Source: Turneriella sp. (GTDB taxonomy: Bacteria; Spirochaetota; Leptospiria; Turneriellales; Turneriellaceae). From it: 64,000 nucleotides of DNA. Positions 32,239 through 41,240 of the stretch are shown piece by piece. The notes under the pieces were generated by a model that did no database searches, was not told where the DNA came from, and saw only the letters and a program-made list of their open reading frames with translations. Position numbers and translations under genes: made by a program. The DNA is taken from the NCBI GenBank assembly GCA_019186965.1, contig JABARV010000021.1:1-64000 (forward strand). The letters run 5' to 3'. The stretch's first letter is position 1. Each line of letters opens with the position of its first letter.

Positions 32239-34270
32239 ATTTGTGAAGATATTGGTCTGCTAAACGTGCGAACGGATGTATCGCTTTCGCTCTTTCGATG
32301 AGCGATTTTATAACTTTATTTTTTTGTTCAGATTCAATTTGGTTCTTTTGAGTAATATCTTCTTTGTTGTATAATTGAAAAGCCGTTGTGTTATCTTTAT
32401 TGTTGGGTGAAAAAATCAGGTAATAATTATTATCAATAAACGCTATATCACGGCTATAACAGCGATACTCCGCATAACACCCTGATGCAAAAATAATTCT
32501 ATTCAGGTTTGCTTCAAAGAGATTATGCCCGCTGAGTTTTATATTTGGCCGCACAAAATTTGTTGAGGTTTTTTCGAGTATATGTAAAAAGGTCGGTAGA
32601 ATATCAAGTGTAGAGACAGGAGTAGTTGTATTTAACGTAAAAGTTTTTAAATCTGTACGAGAAAGGCTTGTCTTAAGCTTTTCGGGTAAATAAATGACAA
32701 GCGGGACGTGTATTGCGTAAGAGTAAATATCTTGATTGTGAAAATAAGAGCCGTGCTCGTTAAAACCCTCTCCGTGGTCTGCGGTAATTACCACAAGTGT
32801 TTTAGTTAAATCAACGCTTTGGAGAATTTTAGCAACGAGCGCACTCGTATAGCGTATCGCGTTTTTGTAACAGTTTAGTAATTTATCCGGCCATTTATTT
32901 CGGTTAGTGAGTTCACAGTCGTCAATTATGTATCCAGGTTTTTGAATGTAAGGATAATGTACTCCGTCTAAATACACCACAGAAAACCAAGGCTGTGTAG
33001 TTTCTTTGCTAAATTTTAGAAAATAGTCAACGGTATTTGCATCGTCGTTTGCCTCTTGTGTTTTTGAAGGAGAAGTGGAGTTTTCGTAAGCGCTCCACAG
33101 AGTATCTAAGCCAAAAGATTTAAAAAATACATCTAATTTTGCCCATTTTGACCCAGCTGTCATTATATAATTAGTCTTATAGTTTGCTTTGTGGAAATAA
33201 TCCCATAAGCGTGGGGCGGATGCTATGCGTTTACTTTCTTGATCGCTAGATATTCCTGTAAATAATGATGGTACGGCCGTTTCTGTTGAACTCGATGGTG
33301 CATAGGTAGAATTAAAAACAAAAGATTTTGAAAAAAAATCGTGCAAAATACTATCTTCTATCGATGACTCTTTTTTGACTATAAAACTATTTGCTGCACG
33401 CCAACTATCCACAACAATATACAAGACGTTAAATTGGGTTTGGATTTTAAAACTGGGAATTTCGCTTGCGATTTTCTTCTCTTGGTGGAATTGAGCACTT
33501 TTCGACGATTGGAATAATGCGTTGGATAAAGTCAAAATTGTGTGTGTGTCTGCGCTTAATTGAAAATCCCTAATTTTTCCCGTAGGTAAAACTAATACTA
33601 AAATAAATGGTAGCCACAAAGAAAATCGAAATAAACCCCGAAAAAAAGATTTTTGTGTTTTTATATAAAAATATACTACTGTAATAAGCGCAAAAAGTAG
33701 AATAACGTAGAGGACTCGCATCCATAGCTCGCTTAAATCGTGGATAATTCCCCAGCGCACTTGCGAGGCAACGGCGATTAAAAATAGCAAAAGAAATATA
33801 TAATTCTTAAATAAGGAAAACGGTCGAACATCACCGTGTCCTAACGGAGGTTTGCTTGAAGGGTACAAGATACGCTCGACGAGAATTCCCAGCGCAACAA
33901 GCGCCAAAAGATAAAGGAAATTAGGAAATGCAAAAATCTGCTGGTAAAACGTCGATACAACAAACATAGGTTCGTGTAACATTGCAGAGACGAGAGAGAC
34001 TTCGGGAAGGGTGTGGTAGGTTGTAAAATACAACAACCCCATGGAGGGTGTTGCAAGTATCCACGTGAAGAACAAAGCAGCAACTACCCTGTTTAATCTG
34101 TAATACGTTTGTAGACGGACAATAATCGAAAAGAAGGAATAATAGAGATAAGTAGAGATTACAAGAGAAAGAATTATTCCCATCGTTGAGATTCTTACGC
34201 CAATATAGAAGCTTAGGAAAAGGTAGAAAACAGAAGTAATCAGCGAAATAATAAAAATTTTTTTTAGCAT
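32237..34270 (-). CDS. membrane-anchored sulfatase / phosphoethanolamine-transferase-like protein (YejM/LtaS type)
   Basis: The 677-aa protein has about five to seven membrane helices in the first 230 residues and an alkaline-phosphatase-superfamily periplasmic domain after about 280. Metal-binding residues are visible as Asp288 in VDSWR and Asp498-His499 in TADHGEGFNEHG. The nucleophile should be in SSSTETAVPSLFTG near residue 325. It resembles E. coli YejM/PbgA and lipoteichoic-acid-synthase-like enzymes that handle envelope lipids. The DNA is visibly AT-richer than its neighbours, which may mean transfer. Confidence 0.85.
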   Translation of the reverse strand: MLKKIFIISLITSVFYLFLSFYIGVRISTMGIILSLVISTYLYYSFFSIIVRLQTYYRLNRVVAALFFTWILATPSMGLLYFTTYHTLPEVSLVSAMLHEPMFVVSTFYQQIFAFPNFLYLLALVALGILVERILYPSSKPPLGHGDVRPFSLFKNYIFLLLFLIAVASQVRWGIIHDLSELWMRVLYVILLFALITVVYFYIKTQKSFFRGLFRFSLWLPFILVLVLPTGKIRDFQLSADTHTILTLSNALFQSSKSAQFHQEKKIASEIPSFKIQTQFNVLYIVVDSWRAANSFIVKKESSIEDSILHDFFSKSFVFNSTYAPSSSTETAVPSLFTGISSDQESKRIASAPRLWDYFHKANYKTNYIMTAGSKWAKLDVFFKSFGLDTLWSAYENSTSPSKTQEANDDANTVDYFLKFSKETTQPWFSVVYLDGVHYPYIQKPGYIIDDCELTNRNKWPDKLLNCYKNAIRYTSALVAKILQSVDLTKTLVVITADHGEGFNEHGSYFHNQDIYSYAIHVPLVIYLPEKLKTSLSRTDLKTFTLNTTTPVSTLDILPTFLHILEKTSTNFVRPNIKLSGHNLFEANLNRIIFASGCYAEYRCYSRDIAFIDNNYYLIFSPNNKDNTTAFQLYNKEDITQKNQIESEQKNKVIKSLIERAKAIHPFARLADQYLHK

Positions 34271-34452
34271 TTTAGAGAAATGCTAATTTATTTATGGAAT
34301 TTGCGCGTCAAACTTTATAGTTGGCGCACAAAATTTCCATAACGCCATTTTACTTAAAAAATTCAATTTTACTTGACGTTGTGTGCGGTGCACAAATAAT
34401 GGTTGAGAATTTGTTGTGGTGCGTTATTTGCTCTACAACAAAGGAGGGAGCT

Positions 34453-34782
34453 ATGGAAAAAAATGTAAGCGATATTGTGAGCTTTGGGATTGGCGCGTAC
34501 GAAACAGCACGCCAAGGCGCAGAGGTGCTACTCAAAAATCTTGAAACAGAGATTAACGCACTCATCGCGCAAGGTGAAACTGTACAAAGTGAAAATGCGG
34601 TGAAGGTACGCGCTGCGGCAAGCAATGCGTCACACCAAATTAGCACTCTTGTGGAACGTGCTAAATCTGAGTACACAAATATGAGCGTAAAAGCGCAAGA
34701 GGTACTGGCGAATTTGCAAGTACGCGCAAAGGAGCTTGCAGCAAAATTGCCCGGGGTAAAACCTGCGGTAGAAAGCAAGTAA
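34453..34782 (+). CDS. phasin-like helical protein
   Basis: The 109-aa protein is almost entirely amphipathic helix (FGIGAYETARQGAEVLLKNLETEINALIAQGE…) with a Lys/Pro end (AAKLPGVKPAVESK), as in phasin/PhaF-like granule-associated proteins. The frame is open back to 34321, but AAAGGAGGGAG lies just before the ATG at 34453, and the upstream part is not phasin-like. A role at polyhydroxyalkanoate granules would fit the acyl-CoA genes here, but no PHA synthase is in the window. Confidence 0.75.
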   Translation: MEKNVSDIVSFGIGAYETARQGAEVLLKNLETEINALIAQGETVQSENAVKVRAAASNASHQISTLVERAKSEYTNMSVKAQEVLANLQVRAKELAAKLPGVKPAVESK

Positions 34783-34795
34783 CATTGTTAGTATG

Positions 34796-34832
34796 CCTCG
34801 CCTAGGGTTGCGAAAGTGATTTTTAGGCGAGG
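34796..34832 (+). terminator. 9-bp perfect inverted repeat after the phasin-like gene
   Basis: CCTCGCCTA (34796-34804) pairs with TAGGCGAGG (34824-34832) around a 19-nt loop. It lies 14 bp after the stop. There is no T-run after it, so it may end transcription weakly or protect the mRNA 3' end. Confidence 0.5.
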
Positions 34833-34901
34833 ATCGTGCGCTAACTGTAAAAATGCTTTAGGAAATAATTGACAGTTTATACAAAAACGTAAAGAACTCT
34901 T

Positions 34902-35696
34902 ATGCGTTATTTTTTAATTCCTATTGGATTTGCCTTTTATATTTGGTTTTTAGCAGTATATATTCCTATTACATTTCTTTGTGCGTTTTCGGTAATCCTT
35001 CTTGCTCCTTTTTGGCCCAAAAAACATTCGCATAAACTGCGAAAAATAGCTGAGTTTTGGGGATGGATTGGGATACGTATAACATTTTGTCCCGTGCGTG
35101 TTTATGGAAGCGAAAAAGCGCGTAAAGAGCCGGGGATTATCATCAGTAACCACCAATCCCTTTTTGATGTTTTAGCAGGGCTTGGATTTTATCCCATTGA
35201 TTTTTTATTTTTGTCGAAAGAGGAAGTTTTCAAAATTCCTTTCGTGGGTCTTGCAATGCGCAAGGTCGGCTATATTGGCGTCAATAGATCAAACCCACGC
35301 CAAGCTGCGCGTTCGCTGGATGTTGTTGCGGCAAGAATCCGCGAGAATAACCGTGTACTCATTTATCCCGAAGGTACGCGTAGCAAAGATGCGCGTAAGC
35401 TTCTTCCATTTAAAGCAGGCGCGTTCCAAGTTGCACAAAAAAATGGTTTTCCCATTTTTCCCATTGTACTCTACGGCACACAGGAAACGCGTCCAATGCA
35501 CTCGAATATTTTGCTTTTTCCGCACCGTATTGCAATCCAAGTTTTAGACCCCATTACCAAGGAGCACGAACTCCATCCAGCCAACGAAAAAAGCAAGCTT
35601 TCCGAAAAAGAAAAAATGGCGGGTATTCGCGCTCTTGTCGAAAAAGCATATTTGCAGCTCGCCGATAGCAAAGGCAAAAAACCTGCGGTGATGTAG
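34902..35696 (+). CDS. plsC: 1-acyl-sn-glycerol-3-phosphate acyltransferase
   Basis: It acylates lysophosphatidic acid in phospholipid synthesis. The 264-aa protein has an N-terminal membrane helix (about 3-33), the catalytic HX4D motif NHQSLFD at His84-Asp89, the glycerol-phosphate motif YPEGTRS around Glu160, and FPIFPIVLYGT near 185. It is followed after 2 bp by the next gene. Confidence 0.93.
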   Translation: MRYFLIPIGFAFYIWFLAVYIPITFLCAFSVILLAPFWPKKHSHKLRKIAEFWGWIGIRITFCPVRVYGSEKARKEPGIIISNHQSLFDVLAGLGFYPIDFLFLSKEEVFKIPFVGLAMRKVGYIGVNRSNPRQAARSLDVVAARIRENNRVLIYPEGTRSKDARKLLPFKAGAFQVAQKNGFPIFPIVLYGTQETRPMHSNILLFPHRIAIQVLDPITKEHELHPANEKSKLSEKEKMAGIRALVEKAYLQLADSKGKKPAVM

Positions 35697-35698
35697 TT

Positions 35699-36376
35699 TT
35701 GCGCATCGCCCAAGTTCTTTTTTTAACGCACGCCGATAAAAAAACGCAAAAGCCAAATTCATCTTCGGATGCCTTGCCTAAGCCCTTTATCGAATGGCTG
35801 TGGCGCCAGCAAAAAATAATTATGGAAAGTGTGGAGCATGGTAGCCATACCCTTAAAAACTATGTTTATTACCATGGAAATAGTTCAACGCTCAAAGCGC
35901 GTTTACAATGGAAAAAATATTTTCGAGGGCTACGCGTAAAAATTTGCAAACAAAAAGAAGGAAACTTTGCTGAAAGGCTTACACGAGTATCTACAGAGGT
36001 TTTTGCACACAACGATTTGCTTGTTTTTTGGCGCTCGAACGCAGCGTATTTACCCAAAGGTGTTTTTGAAACTGCATTTGCGCTCTACCCACGCACAGTG
36101 TTTGTCCCCGAACGGGGCGGCGGCGTAGCGTTTTTTTCTCTGGCGCGAGAAAATTTTACCCCCGCCCTTTTTTCTAAAATACTGTGGAACACGCCTTTGG
36201 CTGCGCGTAGTTTTAGGGAAAACTTTTTACAAAATGGGATTCAAATTGTTGAACGTGCGCGGGTGGCGTATTTAAACACGCTTAAAAATGTGCCGCGCAT
36301 AATACGCGAGCTTGAAGACGTGGGCGACACAAAGTCTTTAGAGGCTTTGGATAAAATTGTTTTGGAAAATTCTTAG
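35699..36376 (+). CDS. DUF2064-like putative transferase, diverged
   Basis: The 225-aa protein starts with TTG directly after plsC. Its layout resembles DUF2064 proteins, which have a nucleotide-diphosphosugar transferase fold: KEGNFAERLTRV (usually G-x-LGERM), LLVFWRSNAAYLPKGVFETAF (usually IGSDSPxL), VFVPERGGGVAFFSL (usually GPAxDGGYYLIGL) and LFSKILWNTPLAARSFRENF. The metal-binding Asp residues in the second and third motifs are replaced, so activity is doubtful. Confidence 0.65.
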   Translation: MRIAQVLFLTHADKKTQKPNSSSDALPKPFIEWLWRQQKIIMESVEHGSHTLKNYVYYHGNSSTLKARLQWKKYFRGLRVKICKQKEGNFAERLTRVSTEVFAHNDLLVFWRSNAAYLPKGVFETAFALYPRTVFVPERGGGVAFFSLARENFTPALFSKILWNTPLAARSFRENFLQNGIQIVERARVAYLNTLKNVPRIIRELEDVGDTKSLEALDKIVLENS

Positions 36377-36381
36377 AGCCT

Positions 36382-37362
36382 TTACTTACGGTGTTGCAAA
36401 TTTTCCGGTTCCGTTGGCGAAGTTAGCTCTTCAAAAGTAAAGGGAATAAGTTTTTGGAAATCCTCACGCCGTATAGGGCAATTTTTTACATCGCATGCAT
36501 GGCAGTACACGCGGCGACAAGGGTCGATGTGGAAGTGTATCTCGCCCCGGTGCTCGTATAGTTCAAATACTTTTTTTTCAAAATCGTTTGTTCGGTCGTG
36601 TGCTGTGGTAACGTCCCAAAATTCAGGAACAACAACGTGTGCATCGATATGGTGGTAGTTTCCTGCGCGTACAATACGCGTATGGTGGATGCGTATAATT
36701 CCCTCGGTGCGGCTTTTCGTGAAGTAATCGCCCAATTTTTCAACAAGCGATACATCGTTTGCGTCCATAAGGGCATCAATCGAAGCGCGTATAAGTTTAA
36801 CCCCCGTCCACGCAAGAAGGGCTCCTAAAAAGAGCGCTGCAACAGAATCAAACCAGTGCATTCCTGTGAAATGTACCAAAAGAAGCCCCACAACAACGCC
36901 TAAGCTTGTTAAAAAATCGGAAAAGACATGCTTGCCGCTTGCGATTAAAGCAGCGGAATGTTCTTTTTTTCCTAAACGTATAAGATAAAATCCTAAGAGA
37001 GCGTTTATAATCCCTGCGCCGATAATGAGTATAAGGCCTAAATCAATCCGTTCGGTTGTTTTTCCTTTTACGAGCGCTTCGATGCTATCTACAAAAATAA
37101 TTACCGCTGCAAAGGAAATCAGCGCACCTTCAAAGACGGAGCTAAAGTACTCGGCCTTGCCATGCCCATAAGGATGGTCTTTGTCGGCGGGCCGTTGGCT
37201 TACGCGTATAATCCAAAGGGCAAGCGCTGCCGCGCTTACGTTGACGATGCTTTCCAACGCATCGGATAAAACTGCTTGCGAACCTGTGAGAAAATAGGCG
37301 ATAAATTTTACAACAAGAAGTAAAAAGCTCACAACGAGCGAAATAATTCCGCCCTTTGTCAT
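36382..37362 (-). CDS. cation diffusion facilitator transporter
   Basis: CDF proteins export Zn2+, Fe2+ or similar ions in exchange for H+. The 326-aa protein has about six membrane helices, the metal-site motifs SDALESIVN (helix 2) and HPYGHGKAEYF, and a cytoplasmic C-terminal domain from about residue 205. The end carries an unusual Cys-rich segment, DPCRRVYCHACDVKNCPIRRE, which could bind metal. It overlaps the amidase gene by 4 nt. Confidence 0.9.
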   Translation of the reverse strand: MTKGGIISLVVSFLLLVVKFIAYFLTGSQAVLSDALESIVNVSAAALALWIIRVSQRPADKDHPYGHGKAEYFSSVFEGALISFAAVIIFVDSIEALVKGKTTERIDLGLILIIGAGIINALLGFYLIRLGKKEHSAALIASGKHVFSDFLTSLGVVVGLLLVHFTGMHWFDSVAALFLGALLAWTGVKLIRASIDALMDANDVSLVEKLGDYFTKSRTEGIIRIHHTRIVRAGNYHHIDAHVVVPEFWDVTTAHDRTNDFEKKVFELYEHRGEIHFHIDPCRRVYCHACDVKNCPIRREDFQKLIPFTFEELTSPTEPENLQHRK

Positions 37363-38786
37363 TTATCCGTAATTTTAGGCCAAGGGTTGGCCGCTTCTAA
37401 TTCGTAAGCAAGTTCTAAAAGTGTACGCTCCGCCCCAGGGATTGCCTGTAGCATTACCCCAATAGGAAGTTTATTATGCGTAAGCCCCATGGGAAGAGAA
37501 ATTGCAGGAGTGCCAGCCGCGTTATTGAGCGGAGTAAAAGCAACGTATGTTTTAAGACGCTCCCAAAGCTCTTCAAACGGTAATTTAGGGCTTAAGTGTC
37601 CCAAGAGTGGTACTGTATGCCCCGAAACAGGAGAAAGGACAGCATCCCAACCTTTAAGTTCTTTAACATACATTTTTTCCGCTTGCGACATGCGGTAGAG
37701 CATTGCAGGTGTGTCGAGAAGGCGCTTGGTATAGTATTTAATGAGACCCTGCGTAAGTGCATCGACTTTACGTATATCAAAATCGGGAGCGACAGCAATG
37801 CGTCCCATCCCTGTTATAAGTACCGCCAAAAGCCCCCAGTACAAAGCAAAGTCTTCGAGAAAATTTTTAGGGACAGGAATTGGTATTGCTTCGACACGGT
37901 GTCCCAACGCATTGAGGAGTGACGCCGTTTTTTCAACTGCCGCCCGTGTCTCGGCGTCTGTGGGAATTCCAGTAATGGAGTCGATAACCAAGCCGATACG
38001 GAGGCGCTTTTTCCCAGGACCTTCGACGCGTCCAATCGGCTGTAGCTTGGGGTTACGATAAATTTGTTCAATCCCGAAAAAAAACTCAGCGGTATCGCGT
38101 ACCGAGCGCGTAAGCACCCCTTCGGAGATAATGTTCACAGGTATCGAGGCTGCGGCGGCGTTATCTTTTGTACGTCCCCGCGAAGGTTTTAACCCAACAA
38201 GCGAACAGCACGCCGCAGGTATACGTATCGAGCCGCCGCCGTCGTTACCGTGCGCAATCGGCACTACTCCCGCAGCGACAAGCGCAGCCGAACCACCTGA
38301 AGACCCTCCCGAGGAGTAGTTAAGGTTCCATGGATTATGCACAGGTTCGTCGTTTACGTATTCGGTCGAGGCGTTGAAGCCAAACTCGGGCATTTTGGTT
38401 TTTCCTAAAACGATAAAACCTTGGTGGATAAATTGTGCGGTAAAATTTCCGTGGCGTTTAGCCTTGTGTCCTTTGGTGGCGCGTGTTCCCGTACGCGTGG
38501 GTAAATTCGCTACATCGGTATTATCTTTAATGAACGTAGGAACTCCGACAAAGCTTCCTGCAGAAGGTAAGTTTTGTGCGTCTTTAAGGGCCTTTTCAAA
38601 ACTGGTAAGTTCAATCGCATGGAGGTGCGGTTCGACGCGTTCGGCGCGTGCGATTGCCGCTTTTGTAACTTCAAGTGCAGAAACCTCGCGCCTTTTGATA
38701 AGGTGTGCTAGTTCAACGCCGTCACGCTCGCCTAAAATATCGTCGCAAAAAGCGTGTACACGGTTGGATTTCTTCTCCTTCGCCAT
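37359..38786 (-). CDS. amidase signature family hydrolase
   Basis: The 475-aa enzyme hydrolyses an amide bond with a Ser-cisSer-Lys triad: Lys87 in VPTFIKDN, cis-Ser162 in SSGGSSGGSAA and nucleophile Ser186 in NDGGGSIRIPAA, with the usual 24-residue spacing. It is not clearly GatA, since gatB and gatC are not adjacent, so it is a general amidase with unknown substrate. It overlaps the downstream transporter gene. Confidence 0.88.
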   Translation of the reverse strand: MAKEKKSNRVHAFCDDILGERDGVELAHLIKRREVSALEVTKAAIARAERVEPHLHAIELTSFEKALKDAQNLPSAGSFVGVPTFIKDNTDVANLPTRTGTRATKGHKAKRHGNFTAQFIHQGFIVLGKTKMPEFGFNASTEYVNDEPVHNPWNLNYSSGGSSGGSAALVAAGVVPIAHGNDGGGSIRIPAACCSLVGLKPSRGRTKDNAAAASIPVNIISEGVLTRSVRDTAEFFFGIEQIYRNPKLQPIGRVEGPGKKRLRIGLVIDSITGIPTDAETRAAVEKTASLLNALGHRVEAIPIPVPKNFLEDFALYWGLLAVLITGMGRIAVAPDFDIRKVDALTQGLIKYYTKRLLDTPAMLYRMSQAEKMYVKELKGWDAVLSPVSGHTVPLLGHLSPKLPFEELWERLKTYVAFTPLNNAAGTPAISLPMGLTHNKLPIGVMLQAIPGAERTLLELAYELEAANPWPKITDK

Positions 38787-38841
38787 CTGTTACGACCAAA
38801 GGTTTGATTGCCGCGTCAACGTGGATTTGTATTGAGTCAAT

Positions 38842-39534
38842 ATGCCCAGTGATGCACAGTTACGCAAAGCCCTCTTTGTGTCGATCCTCCTTTTTTTGGG
38901 TATTAGTGGCATACTTATTTTTATTAACCCACAAAAACCTGCGTATGCATTACAGCACGGTGTAAACACTCCCATTGTTGGTCTTGAAATGGCATTTACT
39001 CCTTACGAGGTTTGGAATATTTTGGGCGATCCCCAAACAGCGCAAGGACAAAATATACGCGCCGCTTTTGAAAAGGGGGTGTACGTCGATTTTGCGTATA
39101 TTTTCACTTATTCGCTTTGCTATTTATTGCTCACGTGGCTCCTTTTGCGCCGCCACGGCGTAGCGTGGGGATGGCTTCTGGTTGCTGCTATTTTAGTTGT
39201 GGCAACGGCAGCGGCGGATGTCCTTGAAAACCTCGCTTTGTTTCGTATTCTCGATACAGGCACAGAAGCTCTTGTCGATCTCTACATTGACCAGTTGATT
39301 GTTTTTACACGCCTCAAATGGCTCCTTTTAGGAGTGCAGGGGCTTCCAGCGGCTGTATTGTTGCGGCGTGAAATGCGCAGGGGACCGTCTTTTATCCTTA
39401 CAGCGGCGTTTGCTTTTGGCGCTTTAGGGGTTATGAAACAGTTTGCTCCCGAAATAATGACGCTCTTTTTAGCGTTTTTTTGGGTGTACCTCTTCGTAAA
39501 ACTTCTTCCTTTAAAAAACCAATGGTGGGCGTAA
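38842..39534 (+). CDS. integral membrane protein, unknown function
   Basis: The 230-aa protein has about five or six hydrophobic helices (near 10-28, 78-97, 100-120, 155-175, 185-200 and 205-222). It is divergent from the amidase gene and precedes a START-like protein. No signature residues are evident and I recognise no family. Confidence 0.7.
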   Translation: MPSDAQLRKALFVSILLFLGISGILIFINPQKPAYALQHGVNTPIVGLEMAFTPYEVWNILGDPQTAQGQNIRAAFEKGVYVDFAYIFTYSLCYLLLTWLLLRRHGVAWGWLLVAAILVVATAAADVLENLALFRILDTGTEALVDLYIDQLIVFTRLKWLLLGVQGLPAAVLLRREMRRGPSFILTAAFAFGALGVMKQFAPEIMTLFLAFFWVYLFVKLLPLKNQWWA

Positions 39535-39573
39535 AAAGGCTGGGCATGGTGTGCGTATATCGCTCAACGGCTA

Positions 39574-40023
39574 ATGCAAATCCTTACAGAAATTGAAATC
39601 AACGCAGAAGCCGATAAAATTTGGCAAACCATTATCGACTTTGCCGCTTACGATTCGTGGAATCCCATTATGCAGAAAGTAACAGGGAAACCACATAAGG
39701 GAGACGAAGTAAGCTTTAGCATTGTTGTACTCCCTGGAGTGTTTCTACCTATTACAGCGTGCAAGGTACTTGTTGCCGATGCAAAAGAGCGCCACTTACG
39801 CTGGAAAGGACCAGCAATTCCCATAGTTAAAGAAGTACTCAGCGGAGAGCATTTTTTTATGGTACAAGAAAAAAGTCCGGGCAAGTGCCGTTTCATCCAC
39901 GGCGAGAATTTTACCGGCATTATGGCACCCATCCTTAACCCTGTGCTTTCACAGCGGTTAACGGCGCTATACGGACAAATGAACCAAGCGCTTAAAATTC
40001 GGTGCGAGGAGTATTCAGCGTAA
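39574..40023 (+). CDS. SRPBCC (START-like) lipid/ligand-binding protein
   Basis: The 149-aa protein has the helix-grip fold pattern: TEIEINAEADKIWQTIIDFAAYDSWNPIMQKVTG at the N-terminus, strands through the centre, and a long C-terminal helix (PVLSQRLTALYGQMNQALKIRCEE). Members bind small hydrophobic ligands; this one is in the polyketide-cyclase-like branch. The next gene starts 4 bp later. Confidence 0.85.
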   Translation: MQILTEIEINAEADKIWQTIIDFAAYDSWNPIMQKVTGKPHKGDEVSFSIVVLPGVFLPITACKVLVADAKERHLRWKGPAIPIVKEVLSGEHFFMVQEKSPGKCRFIHGENFTGIMAPILNPVLSQRLTALYGQMNQALKIRCEEYSA

Positions 40024-40027
40024 TCGA

Positions 40028-41227
40028 ATGGCCGAAATTCGCATTAAAGATTACCAAGCGGGCTCTGCGGTTGTTATCCAGAACGCCCCCAACCCTGGAA
40101 TTTTTTATATTGTGCGTAAAGGCGTTCTCTCTATCGAAACAGAGCACCGGCTTAACGACAAAGTCCTTTCACGGTTTGAAGAAGGCGATAGCTTTGGGCT
40201 TGTCTCTGCGCTTACAGGCCACCATTTTCTAGTCACCATTTACGCGGAAACCCCTGCGCAAGTAGCAGAAATTCCGGTTACGATGATTGGTAGTTATCTC
40301 AAATCGCAGCCCGATTTAGCGCGAAAAATTTTACGGCTTTATTCGCGGGAATTACGAACAATACAACTGCATTTATCAAAACTCGATAATTCCGACGCAC
40401 GCAATTTAACTCCAGACATACTTTATGCACGGGCGCAGCAGTATATCGAATGGCAAAAACCGCATTACGCAGCGCGAACACTACGTGCGTATATTGACTG
40501 GGCAGAAAAAAATAATGGCGTTTTTCTTGAAGCTGCGCGTGCGTTGTGGCCGTCGGTTGCAACGCTCTACGAAGATATTCCCATTGCGGCAAGAGCGTCA
40601 CAGGTAAAAGCCGATACAATGATTTTTTCAGAAGGCGATCCCGGGCGTGAAATTTATGTTATCCTATCGGGTGCGGTAAAAATAATGCGGATTGTCCAAG
40701 GTGAAGAATTTATTATAGATGTTTTGGGTCCCGGAGAACTTTTTGGTGAAATGGCATTTATTGAAAATGCGCCACGAATGGGTTCTGCAATTACAACGCA
40801 AGAATCACAACTGGTGCGTATTTTGCCAGAGCAACTTATCGATAATGTCGCCGAGAGCGTACTCCAAAAAATATTTGAAAACTTGGCGCGGCGCATTTGG
40901 TTTTCACACCAACGCCTTATAATATTTAAAATCGGTGAGCCACTTGTGCGGCTACATGCGTATCTTTACAACCTTATAAGACACCAGAATTTACAGGCAA
41001 GCCGTAAAGGGGCAGATCAATCATACGAATTTCCCATTACCTTTGATGAATTAAGAATTTTATGTGGTATCTTACGAATTAAAGAAGACACGCAAGCACG
41101 TTTTTTAAGCGATTCTAATTTAATCGTGGGAGAGAAAACAATCACGGTAAAAAGCCGCAAAAAGCTTGAAGACCAAATCGCCTATTACCGCGCTAAGTCG
41201 GGACAAATTATTTCCGCGACGAAATAA
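40028..41227 (+). CDS. protein with two cyclic-nucleotide-binding domains
   Basis: The 399-aa protein has a cNMP-binding domain at about 5-110 and another at about 190-300. The second has the phosphate-binding pattern GELFGEMAFIENAPRMGSA with the conserved Glu and Arg; the first (GDSFGLVSALTGHHF) lacks the Arg and may not bind. The C-terminal region (300-395) looks like a winged-helix of the Crp type (TFDELRILCGILRIKEDTQARFLSDSNLIV…). It is probably a cAMP- or cGMP-responsive regulator. Confidence 0.85.
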   Translation: MAEIRIKDYQAGSAVVIQNAPNPGIFYIVRKGVLSIETEHRLNDKVLSRFEEGDSFGLVSALTGHHFLVTIYAETPAQVAEIPVTMIGSYLKSQPDLARKILRLYSRELRTIQLHLSKLDNSDARNLTPDILYARAQQYIEWQKPHYAARTLRAYIDWAEKNNGVFLEAARALWPSVATLYEDIPIAARASQVKADTMIFSEGDPGREIYVILSGAVKIMRIVQGEEFIIDVLGPGELFGEMAFIENAPRMGSAITTQESQLVRILPEQLIDNVAESVLQKIFENLARRIWFSHQRLIIFKIGEPLVRLHAYLYNLIRHQNLQASRKGADQSYEFPITFDELRILCGILRIKEDTQARFLSDSNLIVGEKTITVKSRKKLEDQIAYYRAKSGQIISATK

Positions 41228-41240
41228 AAAACCGTAACGT

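Noticed and set aside
34321-34452. N-terminal extension of the phasin-like ORF
   Set aside because: The extra 44 residues are unlike phasins and a strong ribosome site directly precedes the ATG at 34453.
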